Positions 39,833-51,202 of a stretch of DNA of 64,000 nucleotides are shown here, piece by piece (positions within the stretch are counted from its first letter, which is position 1; each line of letters begins with the position of its first letter). Location of the stretch: the NCBI GenBank assembly GCA_017643395.1, contig JAEPNP010000008.1:51237-115236 (forward strand), in the 5' to 3' direction. The notes beneath the pieces are model-generated. The model ran no database searches. It was given only the letters and a program-made list of their open reading frames with translations, and was not told where the DNA came from. This DNA is from Rhodothermales bacterium (GTDB lineage Bacteria; Bacteroidota; Rhodothermia; Rhodothermales; UBA10348). The position numbers and the translations under genes are program-made.

Positions 39833-41049
39833 GTCGGCTCCTCCTGATCCGGCAACTCCGCGAACAGCTCCGCCGGGTCCCCGGCGTAGTCCTGCTTCAG
39901 TCTGTCGGCAATCACGCGGATAACCCGGCGCACCATCTCGTCGGGATCCCGCTCGGTGATGATCGGGATGTCGTACTCGTCCGCTTCGGAAAGCAGAAAC
40001 GTCTGCAGCTCCCAGATCTGTTCAAAGTTGTCCAGGTAGCGTTCAGCCCGGCGTGAAGGTGTCTCCAGACCGCGGCCCCGCAGATGTCGGTGCAGCGCCT
40101 TCTTTTTGGTGGTGGCCAGAATGAGCGGCACGACCACGGCATTGCCCGCTGTCATCAGACTGCGCTGCAACCTGGGGTGCATGTGGACACCCTCGATCAC
40201 CAGGGAGACGCGCTCCCGCAAGGCGCGCCGGAAGACACCCTCAATCCCGACGGCTACTTCTTCGGCCTGGATCAGGAATCCGTCCACCATTTGCGGTGCA
40301 TGGCGCTTGCCTTCACTGTCCCAGCGCGGTAGAGCCCTATAGGCCGTGAAGCTCGACTCGTGCAGGGGTGGCAGTAGCCGCTTGGGGATCATGCCGCGCA
40401 TGACTTCCCTCAGCATGTCGGTCGATTGGGTCCTGATTATTCCCAGGCGATGCGCCACGAGTGACGCAATCGTGCTTTTTCCCGTGCCCGTGACACCACC
40501 GACCAACAGCACCAGCGGGCGATCGGTATCGGTGAATTCCTGCCAGCGCAGATACCGCTTGGCCACCTTGAGACCATGGCTTTCCTCCAGAAACCTGAAG
40601 GTGAGCGCCGTCAGTTCCAGGGTGCCGATGTCCGAAATCCCTTCGGCCAGCAGGTGCCTCTCCACGGCCGCGGCCACCGTATAAAGCGACTCTCGCTCTT
40701 CTGCGCACACCTCCAGGGACTGCACCAACCGGCCTTTCGAGAAGGGAAGCAGACCATCCTCCCGATCGCGCACGTACACGGAGACGCGCTCATTTCGCGG
40801 CTTCTCGTAATGCTCGGCGATCTCGTGAAAGCCGCGCTCCTCGAGCAGTTCGACCATGGCTGCGCGAAGCTCGGTCGTCGTTATTTCGCCTTCTTCCTGC
40901 AGCCGTGCGCGCAGGTCGGATGCCAGTGGGTAGGCCTCCTCGAACATCATTCCCGCGTCCTGAAGAGATCGCGTTAGAATGCCGCGCAGGAAGGGCACGT
41001 GCGTGTCTTCCTGCGTATCCAGGACCAGAAGCTTGCCTTTTTTTGCCAT
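39823..41049 (-). CDS. 2-phosphoglycerate-kinase-like P-loop protein with two ATP-cone-like domains
   Basis: 408 residues from ATG 41049 (MAKKGKLLVLDTQED); longer frames run into the divergent gene's leader. Two ATP-cone-like segments precede the kinase: residues ~15-90 (VPFLRGILTRSLQDAGMMFEEAYPLASDLRARL) and ~100-170 (LPFSKGRLVQSLEVCAEERESLYTVAAAVERHL). The P-loop GGVTGTGKST (184-193) is followed by IIRTQSTDMLREVMRGM and SLVIEGVHMHPRL. Archaeal 2-phosphoglycerate kinases, which make 2,3-bisphosphoglycerate, have one ATP-cone plus this kinase, and bacterial relatives are widespread but uncharacterised. Nucleotide sensing by the cones is inference. Confidence 0.7.
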   Translation of the reverse strand: MAKKGKLLVLDTQEDTHVPFLRGILTRSLQDAGMMFEEAYPLASDLRARLQEEGEITTTELRAAMVELLEERGFHEIAEHYEKPRNERVSVYVRDREDGLLPFSKGRLVQSLEVCAEERESLYTVAAAVERHLLAEGISDIGTLELTALTFRFLEESHGLKVAKRYLRWQEFTDTDRPLVLLVGGVTGTGKSTIASLVAHRLGIIRTQSTDMLREVMRGMIPKRLLPPLHESSFTAYRALPRWDSEGKRHAPQMVDGFLIQAEEVAVGIEGVFRRALRERVSLVIEGVHMHPRLQRSLMTAGNAVVVPLILATTKKKALHRHLRGRGLETPSRRAERYLDNFEQIWELQTFLLSEADEYDIPIITERDPDEMVRRVIRVIADRLKQDYAGDPAELFAELPDQEEPTQP

Positions 41050-41103
41050 CCGATGTGGGAAGCGAACGCCTATTATACGCAGCACAGTTCCCCAATACGG
41101 CTC

Positions 41104-42036
41104 ATGCCCCTTCCGCACCTGGACGCCCAGACTCTTGCCGATCTCCTGGACCTGGAAGAGCTGTCGGCCTTCATACCGACGGCATTTCGGGGCGCGGAGG
41201 CTCCTGCCCGGCAACACCTGGAAACGTCAGTCGGGACCCTGCTGATCATGCCGGCGTGGGGGCTTGAGGGGTATGCCGGCACCAAGCTGGTGACCCTTCA
41301 GCACGCCAATCGTGCACGCGGGTTGCCTACCATCCACGGCACGTACCTGCTGTTTGAACCAGAAACGGGGCGGCCGCTGTGCACGATGGATGGCGGCATG
41401 CTTACTGTGCTGCGGACCGCCGCCACTTCGGCCGCCGCTGCAGCGGCCCTCGCGAATTCTGCGGACACGCTGCTGGTGGTCGGGACTGGTCGCCTCGCAC
41501 CCTGGATGGCCCGTGCGCACGCCCGCGTCATGGGTTGCCGCGAGGTACTCGTTTGGGGGCGTCACCCGGACCGAGCCGAGGGCCTCGCACATGCGCTCCG
41601 TGAGGAGGGTTTCGATGCCCGCCCCGCCGAGTCACTGCCAGCGGGACTCAGGGGGGCAAACATGATTACAGTGGCGACCTCGTCGTCGTCGCCCCTGCTC
41701 ACCGACGAAATGGTTGTCGACGGCGTGCACCTGGATCTGGTCGGCGCCTACCGGTCGGACATGGCAGAGGCATCGCCCGCCTGGTTCACTGACGCCCGCG
41801 TTTTTGTCGATACCTGGGAGGGCGCCCGCTCGGAGGCGGGCGACGTGATTCAGGCCGTGGAGGCAGGCGTGCTGACCTGGCAATCCGTTGCCGGCAGTCT
41901 AGAAGAGCTCTTCGCCAACGGAAACTCGCCCGCGAAACCACCGGGTGAAGCCAGCAGAACCATTTTCAAGTCCGTCGGGGCCTCACAGGAAGACCTCGCT
42001 GCTGCCGTATTGGCCTGGACCCGCTACTCCGCGTGA
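41104..42036 (+). CDS. Ornithine cyclodeaminase / mu-crystallin family protein
   Basis: 310 residues from ATG 41104 (MPLPHLDAQTLADLL). Family features: GTKLVTLQHANRARGLPTIHGTYLLFE, CTMDGGMLTVLRTAATSAAAA with the conserved Arg, and the Rossmann NAD site LLVVGTGRLAPWMARAHA. Members reduce ketimines, deaminate ornithine or act as amino-acid dehydrogenases. Its 3' end overlaps the next gene, a sarcosine-oxidase-like FAD enzyme (GTGA). The pair may therefore oxidise a cyclic or N-alkyl amino acid and process the imine; that coupling is inferred from the overlap only. Confidence 0.85.
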   Translation: MPLPHLDAQTLADLLDLEELSAFIPTAFRGAEAPARQHLETSVGTLLIMPAWGLEGYAGTKLVTLQHANRARGLPTIHGTYLLFEPETGRPLCTMDGGMLTVLRTAATSAAAAAALANSADTLLVVGTGRLAPWMARAHARVMGCREVLVWGRHPDRAEGLAHALREEGFDARPAESLPAGLRGANMITVATSSSSPLLTDEMVVDGVHLDLVGAYRSDMAEASPAWFTDARVFVDTWEGARSEAGDVIQAVEAGVLTWQSVAGSLEELFANGNSPAKPPGEASRTIFKSVGASQEDLAAAVLAWTRYSA

Positions 42037-43058
42037 GGATCACGGTCATCGGCGGGGGCCTCATGGGGTTGTGTGCCACCCGAAGCCTCCTGGAACGCGG
42101 AGCCGAGGTGCAGCTGGTGGACGCGGCACTTCCTGCTGCTTCACGGGACTACCACCGGCTCATCAGGGTCACCTACGGAGGACTGTCCGGGTACGGAAAG
42201 ATGGCACGGGAGGCACTGCATGCGTGGCGAAGGCTGACGATGGGCTCCGGTCAGACGCTTTTCCACCCTTCCGGCATTCTCCTCGCCGGACCGCCCGGCT
42301 CCCCCTGGGTAGAGTCTTCGCTTGCCGGCCTGGATCCAGCGGAATGCTCGCCAGAGGACGGCCCGCAGGAATGGGACCTGGCCCATCGTTCCCGCTATCG
42401 CATTGCAACCGGCGGGATGCTGTTTGCGAATCGCATCCTCGACTACCTTTACGACTCGTTGGTCGGCGAGGTCGTGCACGGCCTGGCAGTGGAGGTAGAC
42501 CCCTTCTCCGGGACCACCTGGTTGAAGTCCGGTCAGGTTTTGAAGGCCGACCGGGTTCTTGTTGCTACCGGGCATCACGAGTGGCCCTCGGGTTCACCGG
42601 GTAGACATACCCGACGGTCCCGTCAGCCGGTGGCTTATCTGGACGGTCCGGACCGCGCCGATCTGCCTGTGATCCTTGACCTTTCCGAGCCGGACGGATT
42701 CTACTTCTTTCCCCCGGTTGCCGGTCTGCCGGGCAAGTTCGGAAGCCACGCCTTTGGACCTCCGGGCGACGGAACGACGGTGATCACGGTTCAGGAGCGG
42801 TCCGACCTGAACGCTCTCCTGGAAGCACGCGGGTTGGCCTCAACCCCATACACGGTCAGTGGCTTCGGCATGTGTCACTACGACGTGTCAGAGGATGAGC
42901 GCTTCATCGCACAGTTCGCAGGGAGAGGCCTGTGGCTAAGCGGTTTTTCCGGTCACGGCTTCAAGTTTGGCCCGCTCATAGGAGACCGTGTGGCGGCGTG
43001 CCTCCTGGGCGATCTGGATGAGCCTGCTTTTTCCGAGTGGTTCGCGGGACGCAGCTGA
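42033..43058 (+). CDS. DAO-family FAD oxidoreductase (sarcosine-oxidase-like)
   Basis: 341 residues from GTG 42033. The FAD dinucleotide motif is ITVIGGGLMGLCATRSLLERGAEVQLVD. A later segment GFGMCHYDVSEDERFI has Cys at the place where monomeric sarcosine oxidases attach FAD covalently (their CxY-TPDEHF motif), followed by LSGFSGHGFKFGPLIGD. It should oxidise an N-substituted or D-amino acid, releasing an imine and H2O2. It is coupled to the ornithine-cyclodeaminase-like gene upstream. Substrate unknown. Confidence 0.85.
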   Translation: MRITVIGGGLMGLCATRSLLERGAEVQLVDAALPAASRDYHRLIRVTYGGLSGYGKMAREALHAWRRLTMGSGQTLFHPSGILLAGPPGSPWVESSLAGLDPAECSPEDGPQEWDLAHRSRYRIATGGMLFANRILDYLYDSLVGEVVHGLAVEVDPFSGTTWLKSGQVLKADRVLVATGHHEWPSGSPGRHTRRSRQPVAYLDGPDRADLPVILDLSEPDGFYFFPPVAGLPGKFGSHAFGPPGDGTTVITVQERSDLNALLEARGLASTPYTVSGFGMCHYDVSEDERFIAQFAGRGLWLSGFSGHGFKFGPLIGDRVAACLLGDLDEPAFSEWFAGRS

Positions 43059-43061
43059 AAT

Positions 43062-43098
43062 GAGAAAGGGCGGACACGTCGCCGCGTCCGCCCTTCTC
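43062..43098. terminator. Bidirectional terminator hairpin between convergent genes
   Basis: GAGAAAGGGCGGAC (43062-43075) pairs with GTCCGCCCTTCTC (43086-43098), with one bulged A. The stem lies between the ends of the FAD oxidoreductase gene and rpsA. The A/T-rich stem ends give short U-tracts in either direction, so it probably terminates both transcripts. Confidence 0.65.
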
Positions 43099-43121
43099 AA
43101 GCTTCTTCTGAAGTCGGCAGC

Positions 43122-45503
43122 CTAGGCTTCCTTCTCCTCGGCTTCGGCCTCTTCGACCTCGGGGGCCTCGTCGGCTGAATCAGCCGCCTCGGCCTCCGCG
43201 GCCTCCATTTTGGCCTTGAGCGCTTCCAGACCGGACAGTTCGCCAAGGGTCGTCGGACCCGTGGCGCTTGCGTCCTGCGTGTAGCGAGCAACGTCGCGGG
43301 CCTCTTCCTGGCGCTCGCGACGCTTCTCAGCGCGCTCGGCCCGGATGGCTGCGTACTCTTCCTCGCGACCGGCAGCGGTCTCGGAAACCGTGATCTCCTT
43401 GTTGTTCATGTCGAACCGGATCACGCGGAGTTCTTCCAGCTTGTCGCCCTCATGGTAGGAGGCGTCAAACGTGGCAGAGTTCTTCAGCTCGCCAACGGGA
43501 ATGAAGGCTTCGACGTCCATGGGCAGTTCCACCACGACGCCACGGTCCTCTACGCGGACCACGGTGCCTTCGGTGTCGGTACCCACAGCGTACATCTGCT
43601 GGAACTGGTTCCAGGGGTTGGTATCCACCTGCTTGTGTCCCAGAGAGATGCGGCGGTCGTCCGAATCGATGTTCAGCACAACGACATCGAGCTCCTGACC
43701 CTTCTTCACCATCTCCGAGGGATGGCGAACCTTCTTGGTCCAGGACAGGTCGCTGATGTGCACCAGACCGTCGATGCCCGGCTCAATCTCCACAAATACA
43801 CCAAAGTTGGTGATGTTGCGGACGCGGCCGCGCATGACCGTTCCCGGCGGGTAGCGCTCTGCGATGTTCTCCCACGGATCGGGCTCGAGCTGCTTCATGC
43901 CGAGCGAGATCTTCTTGCCCTCGTGGTCGATGTTGAGAATCTTGACCTTCACAACCTGACCAAGGGCGACCATCTGCGAGGGATGGCGAATATGCTCGGT
44001 CCAGCTCATCTCGGAGATGTGGACCAGGCCTTCGATACCCTTCTCCAACTCGACAAATGCGCCGTAGTCGGTGATGGAGACGACCTTGCCCTCGACCTCG
44101 ACACCCGGAGCGTACTTCTCCATGATGTTCTCCCACGGGTGCTCCTGCAGCTGCTTGAGACCCAGGGAAATGCGCTGGCGCTCCTTGTCGTAGTCCAGGA
44201 CCACCACGTTGAGCTTGTCGTCCAGCTGTACGAGCTCGGAGGGGTGCGTCACGCGGCCCCAGGACAGATCAGTGATGTGCAGCAGGCCGTCCACGCCACC
44301 GAGGTCGATGAAGACACCGAAGTCGGTGATGTTCTTGACCGTACCCTCGAGGATCTGACCCGGCTCCATCGTGGAGAGGATGCTCTCACGCTGCTTCTGC
44401 AGGTCCTTCTCGATGAGGGCCTTGTGGCTGACGACGATGTTCTCGTTGGCCGGGTTCAGCTTGACGATCTTGAACTCCATGCGCTTCTCGAGATACGCGT
44501 CGAAGTCGCGCACAGGGCGAACGTCGATCTGCGATCCCGGGAGAAACGCCTCGAGGCCATCGAAAAGCTCGACGATCATGCCGCCCTTGATGCGGCGAAC
44601 GATCGTTCCCTCGAGCACCGTCTCGTTCTCGAAGGCGGATTCGATCTTGCGCCAGCGGCGCACGGTGTCGGCCTTGGTCTTCGAGAGCACGAGCTGACCA
44701 AGACGGTCCTCCATGCGCTCCAGGAATACCTCGACCTCATCGCCCGTCTTGAGCTCTTCGTCGAACTCGTTTTTGGGAACGATGCCGTCGGACTTGAAGC
44801 CGATGTCGATGACGACATCCTTCTCTCCGATCGAGACAATCTTGCCGGAAACGATGTTCTGCTCCTCAACCGTGGTGAACGTGCCGTCCACCATGCTCTT
44901 GAGCTCCTCGTAACCCGGACCAGAGAACGCATCCTCCTCGTCGCTCTCGGCTTGCTCGAGATCGGCGAGCGTGTACACCTTGCCGGTGATCTCGCCTTTG
45001 TATCCCAACGAAGTGCGCTGCGGGGCTTCTGCAACCGGCTCTGCTGCGGGCTCCTCCTCGGCGGCAGCCTCTTCAGCTACGGCTTCGGCAGGGGCTTCTT
45101 CCTCGGCGGCAACCTCTTCGGCTACGGCCTCGGCCGGGGCTTCCTCTTCGCCAGCAGCCTCTTCAGCTTCGGCTTCGGCGGGAGCTTCCTCAGCGGCGGC
45201 CTCTTCGGCGACTGGCTCGGCAGGAGCTTCTTCCTCAGCGGCGGCCTCTTCAGCGACTGGCTCGGCAGGAGCTTCTTCCTCAGCGGCAGCCTCTTCGGCT
45301 ACGGCCTCGGCAGGGGCTTCTTCCTCGGCAGCAGCGTCTTCGGCTACGGCCTCGGCGGCGGGTGCCTCCTCAGGTGCTTCGGCGGCTGCCTCAGGGGCGC
45401 TTTCCTCTACGTTGGTGGTTTCGACGGCCTCGGCCGCCTGCGTTTCTTCTGTTTCAGCTGCCATATCGGCGGCAGCGTCCGTCTTCTGCTGTTCGTCAGC
45501 CAT
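43122..45503 (-). CDS. rpsA: 30S ribosomal protein S1 with long acidic N-terminal repeat extension
   Basis: 793 residues; E. coli S1 has 557. Six S1 (OB-fold) domains are recognisable from about residue 200 to 710. Each has the usual pattern, e.g. EGTVKNITDFGVFIDLGGVDGLLHITDLSW and EGKVVSITDYGAFVELEKGIEGLVHISEMSW. Residues ~24-165 are tandem AEEEAPAEAVAEEA-type repeats, highly acidic and likely disordered; a shorter Ala/Glu-rich tail ends the protein. S1 brings mRNA to the 30S subunit, important in a genome with few Shine-Dalgarno sequences. cmk lies upstream on the same strand, the classical cmk-rpsA pair. Confidence 0.95.
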   Translation of the reverse strand: MADEQQKTDAAADMAAETEETQAAEAVETTNVEESAPEAAAEAPEEAPAAEAVAEDAAAEEEAPAEAVAEEAAAEEEAPAEPVAEEAAAEEEAPAEPVAEEAAAEEAPAEAEAEEAAGEEEAPAEAVAEEVAAEEEAPAEAVAEEAAAEEEPAAEPVAEAPQRTSLGYKGEITGKVYTLADLEQAESDEEDAFSGPGYEELKSMVDGTFTTVEEQNIVSGKIVSIGEKDVVIDIGFKSDGIVPKNEFDEELKTGDEVEVFLERMEDRLGQLVLSKTKADTVRRWRKIESAFENETVLEGTIVRRIKGGMIVELFDGLEAFLPGSQIDVRPVRDFDAYLEKRMEFKIVKLNPANENIVVSHKALIEKDLQKQRESILSTMEPGQILEGTVKNITDFGVFIDLGGVDGLLHITDLSWGRVTHPSELVQLDDKLNVVVLDYDKERQRISLGLKQLQEHPWENIMEKYAPGVEVEGKVVSITDYGAFVELEKGIEGLVHISEMSWTEHIRHPSQMVALGQVVKVKILNIDHEGKKISLGMKQLEPDPWENIAERYPPGTVMRGRVRNITNFGVFVEIEPGIDGLVHISDLSWTKKVRHPSEMVKKGQELDVVVLNIDSDDRRISLGHKQVDTNPWNQFQQMYAVGTDTEGTVVRVEDRGVVVELPMDVEAFIPVGELKNSATFDASYHEGDKLEELRVIRFDMNNKEITVSETAAGREEEYAAIRAERAEKRRERQEEARDVARYTQDASATGPTTLGELSGLEALKAKMEAAEAEAADSADEAPEVEEAEAEEKEA

Positions 45504-45617
45504 GTTGATGGACCGGTCCAGGCACAGCGCGTCAGTGATCAGGGAATCGCGCGCGCGGAGGACCTAACGGAATCGATTTATTGATGGAATGGCGACCTCC
45601 CTGAGGACCGCACGACT

Positions 45618-45644
45618 GTCTGCCAAATCCATTTTGGCACAGAC
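45618..45644. promoter_or_regulatory. Palindrome in the rpsA leader region
   Basis: TGCCAAA-TCCAT-TTTGGCA is a perfect inverted repeat centred near 45630, with flanking GTC/GAC adding three more pairs around a bulge. It lies about 115 bases before the rpsA start, inside the 183-bp gap after cmk. It could be an operator or an RNA structure for S1 autoregulation. Function inferred from position only; the rest of the gap shows no clear motif. Confidence 0.35.
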
Positions 45645-45686
45645 TGACATCATACTGGGACTTACCAGGGGCGTTCCCGGCAAATT

Positions 45687-46370
45687 TCAGTCCGCCGTCC
45701 GCCTACGTTTCCGTTCCCCGGCCAGCGCAACAATGCGCGCCACCTGCTCCTGGAAGTTCAGGTCGGTGGTATCAATCTCGACGGCATCGACGGCCTTTTG
45801 CAGGGGCGATTCTTCCCTCGTGGTGTCCCTGTGATCCCGCTCGGCCATCTCCTTCTGGATTCGGGTGCGGTCCGAGTCGTTGCCCTGAATCTGTGCTGCC
45901 CGGCGTCGGGCGCGCACCGAAAGATCGGCGGTCAGGAAGAGCTTCAGGTCGGCATCTGGAAATACGACCGTGCCGATGTCCCGGCCTTCGAGGACCACTC
46001 CTCCGCCAGCTGCCTCCTCCTCCCGCGCCAAACGTCGCTGCTCCAGCACCAGACGCTCCCGGACCTCAGGCAACCTGCTGACCTGGCTGGCCATGGCACC
46101 TACCGCCTCCTCACGAATCGCGTCCGTGACGTCCTCACCTGCCAGCGTGACCCGCAGGCCCTGCGACGAAGGCTCCATGTCGAGGTCAAAGCGGGCGAGA
46201 GCATCTTCGACATGCCGGGAGATCGGCTCCAGTCCCTGTCGCATGAAGGTCAATGCCACCGCCCGGTACATGGCACCGGTGTCGAGGTAAAAGAAGCCGA
46301 GACGCCTCGCCACGGCGCGCGCTGTCGTGCTCTTGCCGGATCCGGCCGGGCCGTCGATGGCGATGATCAT
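45687..46370 (-). CDS. cmk: Cytidylate kinase
   Basis: 227 residues from ATG 46370 (MIIAIDGPAGSGKSTTARAVARRLGF). The P-loop GPAGSGKS is at residues 7-14, with YLDTGAMYRAVAL as the nucleoside-binding segment, GRDIGTVVFPDADLKLFLTA, and the ARRRAAQ lid followed by ERDHRDTTREESPL. It phosphorylates CMP and dCMP. It precedes rpsA on the minus strand and diverges from the methylase gene with a 53-bp gap. Confidence 0.96.
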   Translation of the reverse strand: MIIAIDGPAGSGKSTTARAVARRLGFFYLDTGAMYRAVALTFMRQGLEPISRHVEDALARFDLDMEPSSQGLRVTLAGEDVTDAIREEAVGAMASQVSRLPEVRERLVLEQRRLAREEEAAGGGVVLEGRDIGTVVFPDADLKLFLTADLSVRARRRAAQIQGNDSDRTRIQKEMAERDHRDTTREESPLQKAVDAVEIDTTDLNFQEQVARIVALAGERKRRRTAD

Positions 46371-46423
46371 GCTTGAGGGCTCTGCTGTTTCGCACAAGCT
46401 ATACGGGCCTGTCGAATCCGCCT

Positions 46424-47011
46424 ATGGCGCCACCTGTAGAAGAACATGAATTCAATCGCATGAAACAGCTCGATTCCCGTCATATTCCGCGTGTGGCGCC
46501 GGAGGACCTGGCGCAGGTGCAGCGGCATCCCGTTTGCCTGGTCGTCGAAAACGTTCGTTCGGCGTTTAATGTGGGGTCCATGTTGCGCTCTGCAGACGCC
46601 CTGCGGCTGGATCATGTTTACCTGACAGGGTTCAGCCCTCCCGGAGATCACCGCGGAGTCAACAAGGCCGCCCTCGGCGCCCAGGACGCGGTGCCCTGGA
46701 GTCATACGCGGGATACGATCGATGTGCTGGGTAGCCTGAAACAGCGCGGATACACGCTCGCGGCAGTGGAAATCACGGATTCCCCGACAGATGCGAGACG
46801 GCTGCCGCGCGCCGATTTTCCGCTGGCGCTGGTCGTCGGCAACGAAGTGTCCGGAGTCGATCCAAAGTCGTTGGAGCTGTGCGACCTGGCACTGGAACTC
46901 CCACAGTTCGGGATGAAGCACTCACTGAACGTTGCCGTTGCGATGGGCGTCGTAGGTTACGATGTCGTCCGGCGGTGGCTGGAACTGGAACCTCAATCCA
47001 CGGCCCGTTGA
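46424..47011 (+). CDS. TrmH/SpoU-family RNA 2'-O-methyltransferase
   Basis: 195 residues from ATG 46424 (MAPPVEEHEFNRMKQLD); ATG 46460 is an alternative. The three SPOUT motifs are present: motif 1 VVENVRSAFNVGSMLRSADA, motif 2 LVVGNEVSGVDP, motif 3 LPQFGMKHSLNVAVAMGVV, which form the knotted SAM site. Without the extra N-terminal domain of 23S methylases it resembles stand-alone tRNA/rRNA ribose methylases. The target is unknown. Its TGA overlaps the TTG start of mutA. Confidence 0.88.
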   Translation: MAPPVEEHEFNRMKQLDSRHIPRVAPEDLAQVQRHPVCLVVENVRSAFNVGSMLRSADALRLDHVYLTGFSPPGDHRGVNKAALGAQDAVPWSHTRDTIDVLGSLKQRGYTLAAVEITDSPTDARRLPRADFPLALVVGNEVSGVDPKSLELCDLALELPQFGMKHSLNVAVAMGVVGYDVVRRWLELEPQSTAR

Positions 47012-48026
47012 CCCAGGAACCACTCGACCTTTCTTCCCATTTCGCCCCAGCGGACCCAGGAGCCTGGCTCGAACAGGTCCTGGACGGATTGCGCATAGGC
47101 TCCCTCGAGCAGGCTTCCTGGCTGCTGGGCGAAGCCGGACTCGTGGCACCGTACTACACCGAGGCGCCGACTCATACGGTGCATGCACCCGGTGCGTGGC
47201 AGTACGCCGATCTTCCCCCGGCCGGAGCCCATGCGGCGTCAGCCATCTCCTCGGCGGCTTCGGGCGGAGCAGATCTCGTCCTCCTTGCGGAGCCGACGTC
47301 CGTCGGGAGCACGGACCTGCCGGTGGGATTCTGGACACGCGGCTCCCTGGTGACGCTTCCCTCCGGAACGCTCCTGGTAGATGCAGTGCATGCCATCGGG
47401 ACAGGCGCGCCACCGGCATTCAGCGTTGCAGTCGGCCTGTCGCTCCTGGCGGAGTCCTGCGCCGATGAGGAAGGGGCAACGGGTATCGCCTTCCCCATCG
47501 ACACGTCCTACTTCCCTTCCATGGCGTCGCTGCGCGCCCTTCGCCTCGGAGCCGAGCGGATCCTCTCGGCATTTGGTGTCGACGGCGCGGCCACGGTGCT
47601 CGCAACTGCCGGGCGCGAGGTAATCCAGGAGCAGGACGCGTATGGCAATCTGCTGCGCCTGACAACCGTCGCCATGAGCGCGGTTTGCGGTGGCGCGCAC
47701 GTGGTGGCCTTGCCGCCCTTTGACTCGGCGGAGGGCGAGCGCGGGATCAGGCTGTCGCGAAACATCAGCCATCTGCTCCGCCATGAAGGACTGATGGGAC
47801 TTGTCTCTGACCCCGGACGAGGCAGCTACTACATCGAACAGTTGACTGCGAAAATCGGAAACGCCGCCTGGGCACAGTTTCAGGCATGGGAATCCGAAGG
47901 CGGGTTTCGGGCCTGTCGCAGGGAGATAGAATCCCGCATGGCCGCCTTCGAGCGTGAATATGTCGCGTCGGTGACATCGGAAGAGCGGGTTCTCGTCGGC
48001 GTCAACCGCTTCACGGAGGCAGGCGC

Positions 48027-48030
<4 letters not shown>
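47008..48030 (+). CDS. mutA: Methylmalonyl-CoA mutase small subunit, shortened
   Basis: 340 residues from TTG 47008, which overlaps the previous stop. No ATG or GTG lies between that stop and the family sequence. It is clearly related to the mutase barrel ([40 protein letters not shown], then [27 protein letters not shown]) and ends with the barrel strand VLVGVNRF. Bacterial MutA subunits are usually 450-620 residues with a non-functional B12-like domain; here that domain and part of the barrel are missing. It probably only stabilises MutB. Overlap with mutB is ATGA. Confidence 0.85.
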
Positions 48031-50155
<2,125 letters not shown>

Positions 50156-50156
<1 letters not shown>

Positions 50157-51202
50157 TGGCTGACGGTCTCAAGAAGCGGAGTTCTGAGCTGGGCGGACCC
50201 GCGGTTACGCGCAACCCCTCGATGAAGGCCGGCTCAAGACCACGCATGTCCGTGGCGCGCCTCCTGAAAGGGCTGGTGCAGCGGGAGCGCAACGCGCTGG
50301 GGCAGGCGCTCAGTCTTGTCGAGAGCACCCGGCCAGAGGATCGCGAGCAAGCCGCAGAGCTTTTGGCGCAGTGTGAAACCGGCGGGGCCATCCGGCTGGC
50401 CATCTCGGGTTCTCCGGGTGTAGGCAAGAGCACCTTCATTGACGCCTTCGGCTCTCACCTCCTGGATTCTGGCCTCAAGGTCGCCGTGCTCGCGGTGGAC
50501 CCCAGCAGCGTGCGCACGGGAGGCTCCATTCTCGGCGACAAGACTCGCATGCCGCGCGTGGCCTCGCACGCTGACGCCTTCGTGCGTCCTTCTCCCGCCT
50601 CCGGACACCTCGGCGGCGTGGCGCGCTACACACGGCCGGCCATCAGTGTGTGTGAGCACGCGGGCTACGATGTGGTTCTGCTCGAGACCGTCGGCGTCGG
50701 GCAATCCGAAGTCGCCGCGCGCGACCTCTGCGACTTTTTCCTGCTGCTGTCCCTTGCCGGAGCCGGTGACGAGTTGCAGGGCATCAAACGGGGCATCATG
50801 GAAGCGGCGGACGCCGTGGCCATCACGAAGGCCGACGGCGACAATACCGCCGGCGCCGAAGCGGCAGCCGCTCGCCTCAAAGGGGCCATGCGCCTGTTTC
50901 CCCCGGACGAATCAGGCTGGCGACCGCGCGTGATGACCTGTTCCGCACTGGAAGGCCGTGGCCTGAGCGAAGTATGGCAGACGGTCACCGATTTTCGGGC
51001 GATGTCGGGTGTGCACTGGACCGCGCGGCGCGCCGCGCAGCGACGCCTCTGGTTCCGGCAGGAGGTTCTCGCGTTGAGGGCAGAGCGCGACTCGGAGGAG
51101 GAAGCAGCACTTCTTGAAGTAGCGCTCGCTCGCGTCGAAGCCGGCCTGGCGCACCCTTTCTCTGCCGCGCTCCGGTTCGTGGACGAGACCGCGTCTCGCT
51201 AG
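50156..51202 (+). CDS. meaB: MeaB/ArgK GTPase, mutase chaperone
   Basis: 348 residues. G3E-family GTPase: P-loop GSPGVGKSTFIDAFG near residue 84, LAVDPSSVRTGGSILGDKTRM, the LLETVGVGQSE Walker-B-like segment and VAITKADGDN. MeaB loads or protects adenosylcobalamin in methylmalonyl-CoA mutase by gating cofactor transfer. The mutA-mutB-meaB order fits this role. Its last four bases overlap the 3' end of the convergent gltX. Confidence 0.95.

Noticed and set aside
43452..45584. A 710-codon open frame on the plus strand opposite rpsA
   Set aside because: Antisense shadow of S1; its sequence is a mirror of S1 repeats and low-complexity residues.
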